A stretch of 64,000 nucleotides of DNA from Corynebacterium breve (GTDB taxonomy: Bacteria; Actinomycetota; Actinomycetes; Mycobacteriales; Mycobacteriaceae), in NCBI RefSeq assembly GCF_030252165.1, contig NZ_CP126969.1:1984001-2048000 (forward strand). The letters run 5' to 3'. Under the pieces are notes generated by a model, which worked only from the letters and a program-made list of their open reading frames with translations, was not told the origin of the DNA and searched no databases. Positions 30,739 to 39,722 of the stretch are shown piece by piece; positions within the stretch are counted from its first letter, which is position 1, and every line of letters begins with the position of its first letter. The position numbers and the translations under genes were made by a program.

Positions 30739-32070
30739 ATGAAACCTCAACGCGAAAGAATCTTCACCGACTTAGCCGAGATTGTCTCCTTCAACTCCGT
30801 CCACTCCGTGCCCGAGCTTGTCGACGAGCACCAGGCCGCCGCGGATTGGGTCGTCGACAAGCTCTCTGATGCGGGACTCGACGTTGAGGCGATCGACACC
30901 ATCGACGGCACTCGAACGATCATCGGCCGCAAGGCTCCCGTGGGACATGCGCCGGTGGTGCTGCTGTATTCCCACTACGACGTTGTTCCCGCCGGCGATC
31001 CCGCTCTGTGGACCGACGACCCGTTCACCCTGACCGAGCGCGACGGCCGCTGGTACGGTCGCGGAACCGCGGACTGCAAGGGCAATTTAGTCATGCACCT
31101 TGAGGTCCTGCGCCTGCTGGAAGAGTACGACGGCACCGACTGTGGCCTCATCGTCCTTGTCGAAGGCTCCGAAGAAATGGGCGGCGAAGGCCTGGATCAC
31201 CTGATCAAGACTCGCCCCGAGCTGTTCGAAGCCGACGCCATCCTCATCGCCGACTCCGGAAACGCAGCGGTGGGAGTTCCCACACTAACGACGATGCTGC
31301 GTGGCGGCGCCCGCGTCTCCGTCACGGTGGACACGCTGGAGGCTGGGGTGCACTCCGGCCAATTCGGCGGTGCCGCGCCTGACGCTGTTGCCGCTTTGGT
31401 TCGCATCATGGATTCGCTTCGCGACGAGCACGGCCGCACCACCATCGACGGCGTCGATTGCCTGGGCACCTGGGACGGCGAGCCTTACGAGCGCGCCGCC
31501 TTCCGCACCGACGCCGGCGTGCTCGAAGGCGTGCAGCTGATGGGCACTATCGACGACGAGCCAGCCGACATGGTCTGGTCCCGCCCCGCGGTGAACTTCA
31601 TCGGATTTACCTCGACTCCAGTGGCAGAGGCGATCAACGCTGTACCTGCGACTGCGACCGCCTTACTGAACCTGCGCGTGCCTCCAGGAATGAACTCCGA
31701 GGAAGTTGCGTCTTTGCTAGTCGCGCACATCGAATCCCACGCGCCGTGGGGTGTAAAGGTGACCGTCGACGCCGACGATATCAACCCACCGTTTGCCACC
31801 GACGCTTCGAAGCCAGCCGTCAAACTACTTGGCGAATGCTTGGTCGAGGCGTACGGGGCCACCTCGCTTGCCACCGTGGGTTCGGGCGGTTCCATTCCGC
31901 TGACTTCCGCACTGCAAGAGGCATACCCGGATGCCGAGATTGCCCTGTTCGGCGTTGAGGAACCTCAGTGCACCATCCACTCCCCCGACGAATCCGTCGA
32001 CCCATCCGAGATCGAGCACATTGCAGTGGCCGAGGCGCTCTTCCTCCAGCGTTACGGAAAAGATCAGTAA
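30739..32070 (+). CDS. M20-family metallopeptidase (dipeptidase)
   Basis: A 443-residue zinc peptidase. Metal and catalytic residues are in YSHYDVVPAG (His and catalytic Asp), GRGTADCKG (bridging Asp), VEGSEEMGGEG (the general-base EE pair) and the C-terminal CTIHSPDE histidine. A dimerisation insert lies at about 190-320. It belongs to the M20/ArgE-DapE-CNDP-like group, and dipeptidase is the most cautious call. The ATG at 30739 follows TTGGT; a GTG at 30721 lies inside CIRCE 2 and is less likely. Confidence 0.88.
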   Translation: MKPQRERIFTDLAEIVSFNSVHSVPELVDEHQAAADWVVDKLSDAGLDVEAIDTIDGTRTIIGRKAPVGHAPVVLLYSHYDVVPAGDPALWTDDPFTLTERDGRWYGRGTADCKGNLVMHLEVLRLLEEYDGTDCGLIVLVEGSEEMGGEGLDHLIKTRPELFEADAILIADSGNAAVGVPTLTTMLRGGARVSVTVDTLEAGVHSGQFGGAAPDAVAALVRIMDSLRDEHGRTTIDGVDCLGTWDGEPYERAAFRTDAGVLEGVQLMGTIDDEPADMVWSRPAVNFIGFTSTPVAEAINAVPATATALLNLRVPPGMNSEEVASLLVAHIESHAPWGVKVTVDADDINPPFATDASKPAVKLLGECLVEAYGATSLATVGSGGSIPLTSALQEAYPDAEIALFGVEEPQCTIHSPDESVDPSEIEHIAVAEALFLQRYGKDQ

Positions 32071-32124
32071 AAAGGAAGCCTGTCGATCGGCGGAGTCTGT
32101 GCACCCAGGGTCTTTCTCGCATGA

Positions 32125-32658
32125 CTAGGCTTCGCGGCCGACACTTGCGGGATTGAAAGACACAGCTGTTTTAGGGCCCGGGTCTTGGAAGAGCGCTAGA
32201 CGAAACTTGCCCGAAGTCTGCTTCTGGACGGTGAATTTCGCAGTTTGCGCTAGGACACCCCTCCTCGACCGAAAACAGCCGCTACAACAACCCGAAATTC
32301 TCCGGATCCACCGCCTTAACCGCCGCGGCAGGCCCGCCACCACCAACCGGTAGGATTCACGCAGCAGTTCAGCCACTACATCCTCGGGCACCCCGTCGCG
32401 CAACGTAATCCAGTGCTTCTTGTTCATGTGATAGCCCGGAGAAATCGCGGCAAATTCCTCTTGCAGGGCGCGCGCCTCCACGGGATCGGACTTCACGGTG
32501 ACAATGTCGTCGCCACGCAAATCAGTGAGCAAGCAAAAGACTTTCCCCGAGACTTTCCACACATCCCATTCCGGGCCAAAAGGGTGGGTCAATTCCGCGC
32601 CAGGCAACTCAGCCGCCACACGGCTGGCGATGCCGAACAATCCGCCCTCACTTTGCAT
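32125..32658 (-). pseudogene. MmcQ/YjbR-family protein with a C-terminal frameshift
   Basis: The ATG at 32658 opens a 177-codon frame. Residues 1-110 are a good MmcQ/YjbR DNA-binding-like domain (HPFGPEWDVWKVSGKVF, MNKKHWITLRDGVPEDVVAELLRESYRLVV). After VVAGL near 32330 the frame goes to arginine-rich nonsense, whereas the neighbouring frame continues AAAVKAVDPENFGLL and stops at 32282-32284, which is the expected family ending. One base has apparently been lost in a GC-rich run (CTGCCGCGGCGG). The result is either a mutant with a wrong, longer tail or a sequencing error. The core fold may survive. Confidence 0.72.
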
Positions 32659-32742
32659 AGAAGTCAGCCTACCTGCGAAAACTTCACCCTCCAGGAAAAC
32701 ACGCCTGTGACCTGCATCTCGTCGCCAAGCGAAACCCAAGTG

Positions 32743-32771
32743 TTGCACGTCACAATTCCCCTTGCTAACCT
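32743..32771 (+). promoter_or_regulatory. Promoter of the leader peptide
   Basis: TTGCAC at 32743-32748, a 17-base spacer and TAACCT at 32766-32771. The predicted transcription start coincides with the leader-peptide ATG at 32779, i.e. a leaderless transcript. Confidence 0.6.
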
Positions 32772-32778
32772 AGCGCTC

Positions 32779-32841
32779 ATGACAACAAAGTTTCTTCTTG
32801 TAGTACGAGTAGCCAAGGCTACGAACCCCGACGCGCATTAG
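32779..32841 (+). CDS. 20-residue Leu/Val-rich leader peptide
   Basis: A short ORF, ATG to TAG, starting MTTKF and containing the run LLVVRV encoded by CTT CTT GTA GTA CGA GTA. The consecutive branched-chain codons use the uncommon CTT and GTA, the pattern of amino-acid attenuators. It ends 93 bases before a gene whose product resembles the leucine-sensing domain of 2-isopropylmalate synthase. It is likely a ribosome-stalling sensor of leucine or valine tRNA charging. Confidence 0.65.
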   Translation: MTTKFLLVVRVAKATNPDAH

Positions 32842-32901
32842 GGCCACTCCCCGCGCACGGGATAGTAGTCGTTAATAACCCAGAACCTCGGGAGTCGGTC
32901 C
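32841..32901 (+). promoter_or_regulatory. Leader RNA stem after the leader peptide
   Basis: GGGCCACTCCC (32841-32851) can pair with GGGAGTCGGTCC (32890-32901), about 11 bp with one bulge and one G-U. The first strand begins at the last base of the leader-peptide stop, so a stalled or terminating ribosome would change its availability. No hairpin plus T-run terminator is evident. Confidence 0.5.
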
Positions 32902-32934
32902 TCCACCACACACGTACTCACAAGAAGGTTTTTC

Positions 32935-33462
32935 ATGCGCACTACAACCATTTCCCCAATCCAGCAGATCCAGTCCACCGAGCACACCCTCCACGAAACT
33001 CGAGACGCACTGCAGGAGCGCTTCGGCACAGACCGTCGCCTGCCAAAGGAACTACGCGAAGAATCACGCGGCATGAACTGGAACTTGTTCACCGCAACCT
33101 ATTGCCCAGCACCAACCTTGGACATCAAGTTCCTCTCCTCCGAGCAGCACAACCTCTACTCCACCCGTTTCTCCGCAGAAATCACCGCTACCTCCAAAAC
33201 CGAGGCACCAGTCACCTTCACTCGCGAGATTCTGGCTTCCGGACCAACGAGCGCCATCAGCCACATGCTTGCCGACGAAGGCCGCCACGTTGAAATCCTC
33301 AAGTTCCACCAGATCGAACTGTTCGAGGCAACTGTCACCATCGTCAAAATCAGCCACCAGGTCAATCATCTGCACACCGCTTGGGCGGTCGGCTTCGGAC
33401 CAACCAGCGAAACCTCCATCGCAGCAGCTCTTTCCTCCGCAGCGCAGCGCATCTACGGATAA
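32935..33462 (+). CDS. Stand-alone LeuA (2-isopropylmalate synthase) regulatory-domain-like protein
   Basis: A 175-residue protein with no catalytic barrel. From about residue 48 the strand and motif order resembles the C-terminal allosteric domain of 2-isopropylmalate synthase: NLFTATYCPAPTL..., then a GPTSAISHMLADEGRHVEIL helix and strand, EATVTIVKISHQ, and HTAWAVGFGPTSETSIAAALSSAAQ, corresponding to the domain's GP..A, V..L..., W.VG....E.S..A...A. pattern. The N-terminal 45 residues are a helical extension. An AAGAAGG site precedes the ATG. The leader peptide upstream supports a branched-chain amino acid link. The role (leucine sensor, LeuA partner) is inferred; the similarity is judged by eye. 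Confidence 0.6.
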   Translation: MRTTTISPIQQIQSTEHTLHETRDALQERFGTDRRLPKELREESRGMNWNLFTATYCPAPTLDIKFLSSEQHNLYSTRFSAEITATSKTEAPVTFTREILASGPTSAISHMLADEGRHVEILKFHQIELFEATVTIVKISHQVNHLHTAWAVGFGPTSETSIAAALSSAAQRIYG

Positions 33463-33636
33463 AATTCACTGCCACCCTGCGCAGCGGAACAATATATACA
33501 GTCCACTTAGCGCCACCCCACAAATCTAGGTAGAGTGTTCAACGTTGGCCGCGCCGAATCGACGCCGGCTTAAATTTGGGTGTTTTTCATAGTGCCTCAG
33601 TTGTTCACTCTGGTAGTCCACGCTGAGGGGCGGCAC

Positions 33637-33684
33637 GCATAGGCGTTCGGCGAGTACGGCTTCACAATTCTTGTCCGCCTATGC
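33637..33684. promoter_or_regulatory. Inverted repeat upstream of the Mrp operon
   Basis: GCATAGGCG (33637-33645) and CGCCTATGC (33676-33684) form a perfect 9-bp inverted repeat with a 30-base loop, ending 20 bases before the preferred mrpA start. It could be an operator or a 5'-UTR stem covering the ribosome binding site region. Confidence 0.45.
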
Positions 33685-33704
33685 ACATGGGGAGCTGCAG
33701 ATAC

Positions 33705-36659
33705 GTGCTTACACTGCTTCTTGCCCTGACTATCGCCACGGCCGTGGCACCCGTGTTGATCCGGGTGCTCGGCCGCGCTGCGTTCGGACTACTGGCATTA
33801 GTTCCAGCGGCCGGGTTCATCTGGATGGTCAGCCTGTTCACCTCCGGAGCCTTCGCCCACGGCGGAGAAATACTCGCTGCCTTTGAGTGGATGCCGTCAG
33901 CGCACCTGAATCTGGATCTGCGCCTTGACCCGCTCGCAGGCCTATTCAGCTTGATCATCTTGGGCGTCGGTGCGCTGGTGCTGTTTTACTGTTGGGGCTA
34001 TTTCGACTCCAACCCGCGCAGACTCTCACTGTTCGGCGCCCAAATGGTCGGCTTTGCCACCGCCATGTACGGCCTAGTCATCTCTGACAACTTCCTACTC
34101 ATGTACGTGTTCTGGGAAATCACTTCGGTGTTGTCGTTCCTTTTGGTGGGATACTACGGCGAACGTGCGTCGTCGCGACGCGCCGCAGGCCAGGCACTGA
34201 TGGTCACCACCCTGGGCGGCCTTGCCATGTTGGTGGGCATCATCTTGTTTGGACGCCAAACGGGTATCTGGCGCCTATCGGAAATCGCCACCTACACCGA
34301 GGTCGTCTCCACCCCTTATGCCACCGCGGCGATCATCCTGATCCTGGCGGGCGCATTGTCCAAGTCCGCGATTGCACCGCTGCACTTCTGGCTGCCCGGC
34401 GCGATGGCGGCCCCCACCCCGGTCTCGGCCTACCTGCACTCCGCAGCGATGGTCAAGGCCGGTATTTATCTGGTCGCACGCCTAGCACCGGACTTCAACG
34501 CGATTACGTCCTGGCACCTCGTTGTGATTCCATTCGGCCTCTTCACAATGTTGCTGGGCGGCTGGATGGCGCTGAAACAAAAGGATCTCAAGCTGATCCT
34601 GGCGTACGGCACGGTATCCCAGCTCGGCTTCATCATCGCAATCATGGGCATCGGATCCCGCGAGGCGCTCCAAGCCGGTCTCGCCCTGACGTTTAGCCAC
34701 TCCCTGTTCAAGGCGGCGCTGTTCATGATCGTCGGCGCGATCGACCACACCACCGGCACCCGCAACATCCGCGAGCTCTCAGGACTAGGCAAGAAGCAGC
34801 CGTTCATTGCCGTTCTAGCAGTCATCTCAGCTGCATCGATGGCCGGCATTCCTCCACTTTGGGGCTTTGTGGCAAAGGAAGCTGCGCTCCAGGCCGTGAT
34901 CGGCGAGAAGCTCCTCGTCGGAATGCCTGGCCAGCTGCTGCTGGTCGGCGTGGTCCTAGGCTCCATCCTGACCCTGACCTACGCCCTGTACTTCCTCTGG
35001 GGAGCCTTCGCCATCAAAGAAGGCAAAGGCACCTCGGAAGCCGTGGAGAAAATGCATCCCATCGGGCCTACACTGTGGCTCGCCCCTGCGGTGCTGTCAT
35101 TCTTCAGCGTTGCATTTGGCCCGTTCCCTGGCTGGCTGGACAGTGCGATCAACACCCATTTGGACGCACGCTACCTCAGCGAAACTAGTCCCCACCTCGC
35201 GCTTTGGCACGGCATCACCGTCCCGTTGGTCCTCACTCTGGTCATCATCGTGGCGGGTTGCCTCCTGTTCTGGCAGCGCAAGCTCCTGCGCTATTTCTAC
35301 GACGAGCGCCCAGCCTTGGGCAGCGCCGACGCCGTCTACGACAACACCTTGCGCTACCTGTCTAATATCTCGCTGAAGCTGACGGCATCGACCCAGCGCG
35401 GCTCGCTGACCTACAACTTGGGTGTCATTTTCGGGATCTTAATCGTGCTCCCTCTGGCAGCTCTGATCGTCGGCGAGCGTAACGACATCCGCATGATCCT
35501 GTGGGACACCCCGTGGCAGGCCATCGCGGCGATCATCATCGTCGTCATGGCATACGCGGCAACTCAGATGAATAACCGTCTCTCCGGAGTAATCGCGGTG
35601 GGCATGACCGGCTACGGCATCGCATTCATCTTCGCGCTGCACGGTGCGCCAGATCTAGCGCTGACCCAGGTGCTCGTGGAGACTATCGTCATGGTCGTGT
35701 TCATGCTGGTGCTGCGTAAGATGCCGACGCAAATCGACCCTCGCCCCGACCAAGACAACCGCCTGCGCGCCTGGCTGTCGATCGCCGTGGGCCTGTCGGT
35801 GACGGTTGTCGCGATGTTTGCCATCAGTTCCCGCCAAGAGCGCCCAATCTCCGACTTCATGCCGGACCTGGCCTACGAAATAGGACACGGCGCCAACACC
35901 GTCAACGTCTTGCTCGTCGATCTTCGAGCCTGGGATACTTTCGGCGAAATCTCTGTCCTGGTTATCGCAGCAACGGGTGTCGCCAGCCTGATCTACCGCA
36001 CGAAGTCCTTCACCCGAGCTTCACGACGACCCACCCTCTCCACCACCTCGCGCCGCTGGCTGGCCGCCGATGTGGACTCCGAGAAGGCACAGAACCGTTC
36101 CATCATGGTCGACGTGGTCACCCGCATCCTGTTCCCATCCATGATGGTGCTGTCGATCTACTTCTTCTTCTCGGGCCACAACGCCCCTGGGGGTGGCTTC
36201 GCTGGTGGCCTCGTCGCAGCGCTCGCCTTCACGCTGCGCTACCTCGCCGGTGGCCGCGAAGAACTCGAAGAGGCATTGCCCATCGACCCAGCGAAGATCC
36301 TGGGCACGGGTCTCGTCGTCTCATCCATCGCCGCAATCTGGCCAATGTTCCTCGGTGCACCACCATTGACATCGGACTTTGCGACGATCGTCGTGCCGCT
36401 CATCGGCGAAGTCGCCATCCCGAGCGCCCTGCTGTTCGACCTTGGTGTCTACCTCATCGTCGTCGGACTGATCATGCACATCCTCACCTCGATGGGCGCG
36501 CAGCTAGATGCCGAGGAAGCACTGCGTAAGCAACGTGCCCGCGACCGAGCCAGATCGCTCAAACGCAAGGCGGAATTCCGCCGCAGGCAGCAAGAAATCC
36601 AAAAGAAGCAGCTGGCCGCAGCGAGCGCCAATGAGTCGTCGACAAGCGAGGAGAAGTAG
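33705..36659 (+). CDS. mrpA: Mrp Na+/H+ antiporter subunit A (A-B fusion)
   Basis: A 984-residue membrane protein, the main proton-translocating subunit of the Mrp antiporter. The NuoL-like core (about residues 75-480) has the conserved LLMYVFWEITSVLSFLLVG, KSAIAPLHFWLPGAMAAPTPVSAYLHSA and KLILAYGTVSQLG segments. A middle region with DUF4040-type helices and a C-terminal MnhB-like domain (VDVVTRILFPSMMVLSIYFFFSGHNAPGGGFAGG) follow, so A and B are fused, as usual in actinobacteria. GTG at 33705 with GGGGAG upstream is preferred; an ATG at 33681 lies in the inverted repeat. Confidence 0.95.
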   Translation: MLTLLLALTIATAVAPVLIRVLGRAAFGLLALVPAAGFIWMVSLFTSGAFAHGGEILAAFEWMPSAHLNLDLRLDPLAGLFSLIILGVGALVLFYCWGYFDSNPRRLSLFGAQMVGFATAMYGLVISDNFLLMYVFWEITSVLSFLLVGYYGERASSRRAAGQALMVTTLGGLAMLVGIILFGRQTGIWRLSEIATYTEVVSTPYATAAIILILAGALSKSAIAPLHFWLPGAMAAPTPVSAYLHSAAMVKAGIYLVARLAPDFNAITSWHLVVIPFGLFTMLLGGWMALKQKDLKLILAYGTVSQLGFIIAIMGIGSREALQAGLALTFSHSLFKAALFMIVGAIDHTTGTRNIRELSGLGKKQPFIAVLAVISAASMAGIPPLWGFVAKEAALQAVIGEKLLVGMPGQLLLVGVVLGSILTLTYALYFLWGAFAIKEGKGTSEAVEKMHPIGPTLWLAPAVLSFFSVAFGPFPGWLDSAINTHLDARYLSETSPHLALWHGITVPLVLTLVIIVAGCLLFWQRKLLRYFYDERPALGSADAVYDNTLRYLSNISLKLTASTQRGSLTYNLGVIFGILIVLPLAALIVGERNDIRMILWDTPWQAIAAIIIVVMAYAATQMNNRLSGVIAVGMTGYGIAFIFALHGAPDLALTQVLVETIVMVVFMLVLRKMPTQIDPRPDQDNRLRAWLSIAVGLSVTVVAMFAISSRQERPISDFMPDLAYEIGHGANTVNVLLVDLRAWDTFGEISVLVIAATGVASLIYRTKSFTRASRRPTLSTTSRRWLAADVDSEKAQNRSIMVDVVTRILFPSMMVLSIYFFFSGHNAPGGGFAGGLVAALAFTLRYLAGGREELEEALPIDPAKILGTGLVVSSIAAIWPMFLGAPPLTSDFATIVVPLIGEVAIPSALLFDLGVYLIVVGLIMHILTSMGAQLDAEEALRKQRARDRARSLKRKAEFRRRQQEIQKKQLAAASANESSTSEEK

Positions 36660-37151
36660 ATGGAAGCCAACCTGTTCCTCCTCATCGCGTCCGGTTCGCT
36701 GATCGCGGCAGGCACATACCTGATGCTCGATCGAGTGATGACGCGCATGCTGCTGGGCATCTTGCTCATTGGCAACGGTGCCAACCTGCTCCTGCTGCAG
36801 GCGGGCGGCGCGGCCGGGTCGCCACCGATCCTATTCCGTGATTCTGAGCTGCACGGCGACGAGATTTCCGACCCGCTGGCCCAAGCAATGATCCTCACCG
36901 CGATTGTCATTTCCATGGCGATGACGGCGTTTATCCTCGCGCTGGCCTACCGCCAATACCGCTATCGCACCGCGGATATCATCGAGGACGATATCGAGGA
37001 TGCAGCAATCGCCGCCCGCCCGGCGACGGCTTCAGCTGCTCCGGATCACGATGCGTCCGACGACCCAGCGACCGGCCGCCTCACCGCCGAGGGCGACAGC
37101 TTTGGCCCGAAGTCGTTCGAAGAACCAGTCACGGAGGCGCACGATGATTAA
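36660..37151 (+). CDS. mrpC: Mrp antiporter subunit C
   Basis: A 163-residue NuoK-like subunit with three membrane helices in residues 1-100 (GTYLMLDRVMTRMLLGILLIGNGANLLLL and DPLAQAMILTAIVISMAMTAFILAL) and an acidic disordered C-terminal tail. Its ATG directly follows the mrpA stop and it overlaps mrpD by 8 bases. Confidence 0.93.
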   Translation: MEANLFLLIASGSLIAAGTYLMLDRVMTRMLLGILLIGNGANLLLLQAGGAAGSPPILFRDSELHGDEISDPLAQAMILTAIVISMAMTAFILALAYRQYRYRTADIIEDDIEDAAIAARPATASAAPDHDASDDPATGRLTAEGDSFGPKSFEEPVTEAHDD

Positions 37152-38931
37152 TGTCGCTGCCTCCTACGTGGGGTTCCTCCTGCCATACATGCCGTACCTG
37201 ATTCCGCTTCCGGTGCTGCTCCCAGCTGCTGCTGCGGCGCTTGCGCTGTTAGTGGGCAAGCACCCACAGGTGCAGCGCTTCATCGCGAGCCTGACTCTGA
37301 TCGTGCTGGCCATCATTTCTGCATCGATGATCCTGGTCGCGGATTTCGAAGGCATCCAAACCGTGCAACTTGGTGGTTGGGATGCCCCGGTCGGCATCAC
37401 ACTGGTTGCCGATCGTCTCTCCACCGTCATGCTGTTCGTCTCCGCGATCGTGCTGTTCTGCGTCATGTGGTACGCAATCTCGCAGGGCGTGCGCGACGGC
37501 ACCGAGGAAGAACCCGTCGCGGTGTTCATGCCGACCTACCTTCTGCTGACCATGGGCGTGAATCTGTCCTTCCTCGCGGGCGACCTGTTCAACCTGTACG
37601 TCGGCTTCGAGGTCTTTCTGGTCGCGTCCTACGTGCTTCTGACACTGGGCGCCTCGCCCGATCGTGTCCGAGCCGGCATCGGCTACGTGATGGTGTCGAT
37701 GGTGTCCTCCATGATCTTCCTGTTTGGTCTCGCCGGAGTCTACGCCGCTGTGGGCACCGTCAACATGGCGCAGGTGGGAATCCGCATGGAGGATATCCCC
37801 CAGGGCACCCGTCTGGCGATCTTCGGCACACTTCTGGTGGCATTCGGCATCAAGGCGGCGATCTTCCCGCTCGACGCCTGGCTCCCCGACTCCTACCCCA
37901 CCGCCCCGTCGCTGGTCACCGCCGTGTTTGCCGGCCTGCTCACCAAGGTCGGCGTGTACTCGATCATCCGCATGCGCTCCACCGTTTTCACAGACGGTGG
38001 GCTTGACGGCCTCCTTATGTGGGTTGCATTGGCGACGATGATCGTCGGCATCCTCGGCGCACTGGCTCAAAACGACATCAAACGTTTGTTGTCGTTTACG
38101 CTGGTTAGCCACATCGGTTACATGATCTTCGGTATTGCGCTCGGGTCCGCCCAGGGCCTCTCCGGCGCCATCTTCTACGCGATCCACCACATTCTGGTCC
38201 AAACCTCGCTGTTCCTCGTTGTCGGGCTGATCGAACGCCAGGCGGGTACGTCGTCGTTAAGGCGCTTGGGCTCGCTGGTGTACTCCGCGCCGGTGATTGC
38301 GGTGCTGTACTTCATCCCGGCAATCAACCTGGGTGGCATCCCGCCGTTCTCCGGCTTCCTGGGCAAGATTCTGCTGCTTGAAGCTGGCGCGAACGAGGGC
38401 TCCTGGATGTCGTGGGTCCTGATCGCGGGCGCTGTGGTGACGTCGCTGCTCACGCTGTATGTCATGGTTTTGGTGTGGTCCAAGGGCTTCTGGCGCGACC
38501 GCAACGACGCACCCGAGGGCGGAATGGCCATCGCACACCCCTCCCCGCTTGCCGACGTCACCGACGTGGTCACCCTCGAAGAGCGTGCCGACGTGGGCAA
38601 ACTGCCATTCGGAATGGTCGCCTCCACAGCAACGCTTGTGGCAGCGTCGCTGTCGATCACCGTGCTTGCCGGACCGATCTCTGGTATCACCGGGCGCGCT
38701 GCCGAATCCGCCCAGGATGTCACGATCTATCGCACCGCCGTACTTGGCGACCGCGCCGACAACCCCACTCGCCACACTAACCAAACACGCCTCGATGACG
38801 GTGCTGATGCCATCGATCGTCGCAAACACGAACTCCCCGAACCGATGCCCGAGACATCCACCCCGAACCCGGGACTGACCACCTCCCAGATCCCCGCGCC
38901 GGCACCGAAGAAAGAGGAGGTGGACCAATAA
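37144..38931 (+). CDS. mrpD: Mrp antiporter subunit D
   Basis: A 595-residue NuoN/NuoM-like transporter subunit with about 14 helices. The conserved FNLYVGFEVFLVASYVLLTLG, KAAIFPLDAWLPDSYPTAPSLVTAVFAGLLTKVG and LLSFTLVSHIGYMIFG segments contain the proton-path glutamate and lysines. The ATG at 37144 overlaps the end of mrpC. The last 80 residues are hydrophilic and Pro-rich, an extension beyond the usual core. Confidence 0.94.
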   Translation: MINVAASYVGFLLPYMPYLIPLPVLLPAAAAALALLVGKHPQVQRFIASLTLIVLAIISASMILVADFEGIQTVQLGGWDAPVGITLVADRLSTVMLFVSAIVLFCVMWYAISQGVRDGTEEEPVAVFMPTYLLLTMGVNLSFLAGDLFNLYVGFEVFLVASYVLLTLGASPDRVRAGIGYVMVSMVSSMIFLFGLAGVYAAVGTVNMAQVGIRMEDIPQGTRLAIFGTLLVAFGIKAAIFPLDAWLPDSYPTAPSLVTAVFAGLLTKVGVYSIIRMRSTVFTDGGLDGLLMWVALATMIVGILGALAQNDIKRLLSFTLVSHIGYMIFGIALGSAQGLSGAIFYAIHHILVQTSLFLVVGLIERQAGTSSLRRLGSLVYSAPVIAVLYFIPAINLGGIPPFSGFLGKILLLEAGANEGSWMSWVLIAGAVVTSLLTLYVMVLVWSKGFWRDRNDAPEGGMAIAHPSPLADVTDVVTLEERADVGKLPFGMVASTATLVAASLSITVLAGPISGITGRAAESAQDVTIYRTAVLGDRADNPTRHTNQTRLDDGADAIDRRKHELPEPMPETSTPNPGLTTSQIPAPAPKKEEVDQ

Positions 38932-39443
38932 TGGTTAATGGAATCCGAAACCGCCTCCGGATCAGCTTCGTCATCTGGATCACCGTCATGTGGACCCTCT
39001 TGATGGGCGAATTCTCCTGGGCCAACCTGTTCGGCGGGCTCGCCGTGGGCTTCTTCGTCGTGCTGGCGCTGCCGCTGCCGGCCATGCCTATTTCCAACCT
39101 GCACATCAACTGGGGCGCCCTGATCGCCTTTGTGTTCCGCTGGTTCTGGGACCTCGCGCACGCCTCCGCCAAGGTGGCCTGGCTCGCGCTGCGCCCCCAG
39201 GCACCGCCAAAGACAGCGATCCTCCAGGTGCCGATGCGTGTGGCCAACGAGCTCGTGTTGTACCTGGCCACCTGCGCCTACAACCTGCAACCGGGCGGCT
39301 CGGTGTCTGACATCGACATTGCAAATCGCACCTGGACCATCCACGTGCTGGACGCGACCACGCAGGCCGACATCGACCGCGAAATTCAAAACGTCCTCGA
39401 CCTAGAGAAACGCATGATCAACATCTTCGAGAAGAGGAGCTAG
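38931..39443 (+). CDS. mrpE: Mrp antiporter subunit E
   Basis: A 170-residue subunit: two N-terminal membrane helices (about 12-60) and a cytoplasmic domain ending near TWTIHVLDATTQADIDREI. It overlaps the mrpD stop by one base (TAATG) and is followed 2 bases later by mrpF. Confidence 0.92.
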   Translation: MVNGIRNRLRISFVIWITVMWTLLMGEFSWANLFGGLAVGFFVVLALPLPAMPISNLHINWGALIAFVFRWFWDLAHASAKVAWLALRPQAPPKTAILQVPMRVANELVLYLATCAYNLQPGGSVSDIDIANRTWTIHVLDATTQADIDREIQNVLDLEKRMINIFEKRS

Positions 39444-39445
39444 CC

Positions 39446-39721
39446 ATGGACCCCACTCTGTACAACGCGTTCCTTCTCGTCGCGGCGCTTCTGCTCACCG
39501 CCGGCTTTCTGATCATGACCTGGCGCATCATCATCGGCCCCGATTCATTGGACCGAATCCTTGGCATGGATGGCATTACCGCCATGCTCCAATGCGCCCT
39601 GGCTACCTACATCTGTTGGACGCTGGACACCACCGTGGTCAATGTCATGATCGTCATTGCGTTGCTCGGCTTCATCTCCACGCTGTCTGTCGCCCGCTTC
39701 CGCAAGAGGGATGGTTCCTAA
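39446..39721 (+). CDS. mrpF: Mrp antiporter subunit F
   Basis: A 91-residue subunit with three membrane helices and the family turn GPDSLDRILGMDGITAMLQCALATY. It has a GAGGAG site overlapping the end of mrpE and is followed one base later by mrpG. Confidence 0.92.
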   Translation: MDPTLYNAFLLVAALLLTAGFLIMTWRIIIGPDSLDRILGMDGITAMLQCALATYICWTLDTTVVNVMIVIALLGFISTLSVARFRKRDGS

Positions 39722-39722
39722 C

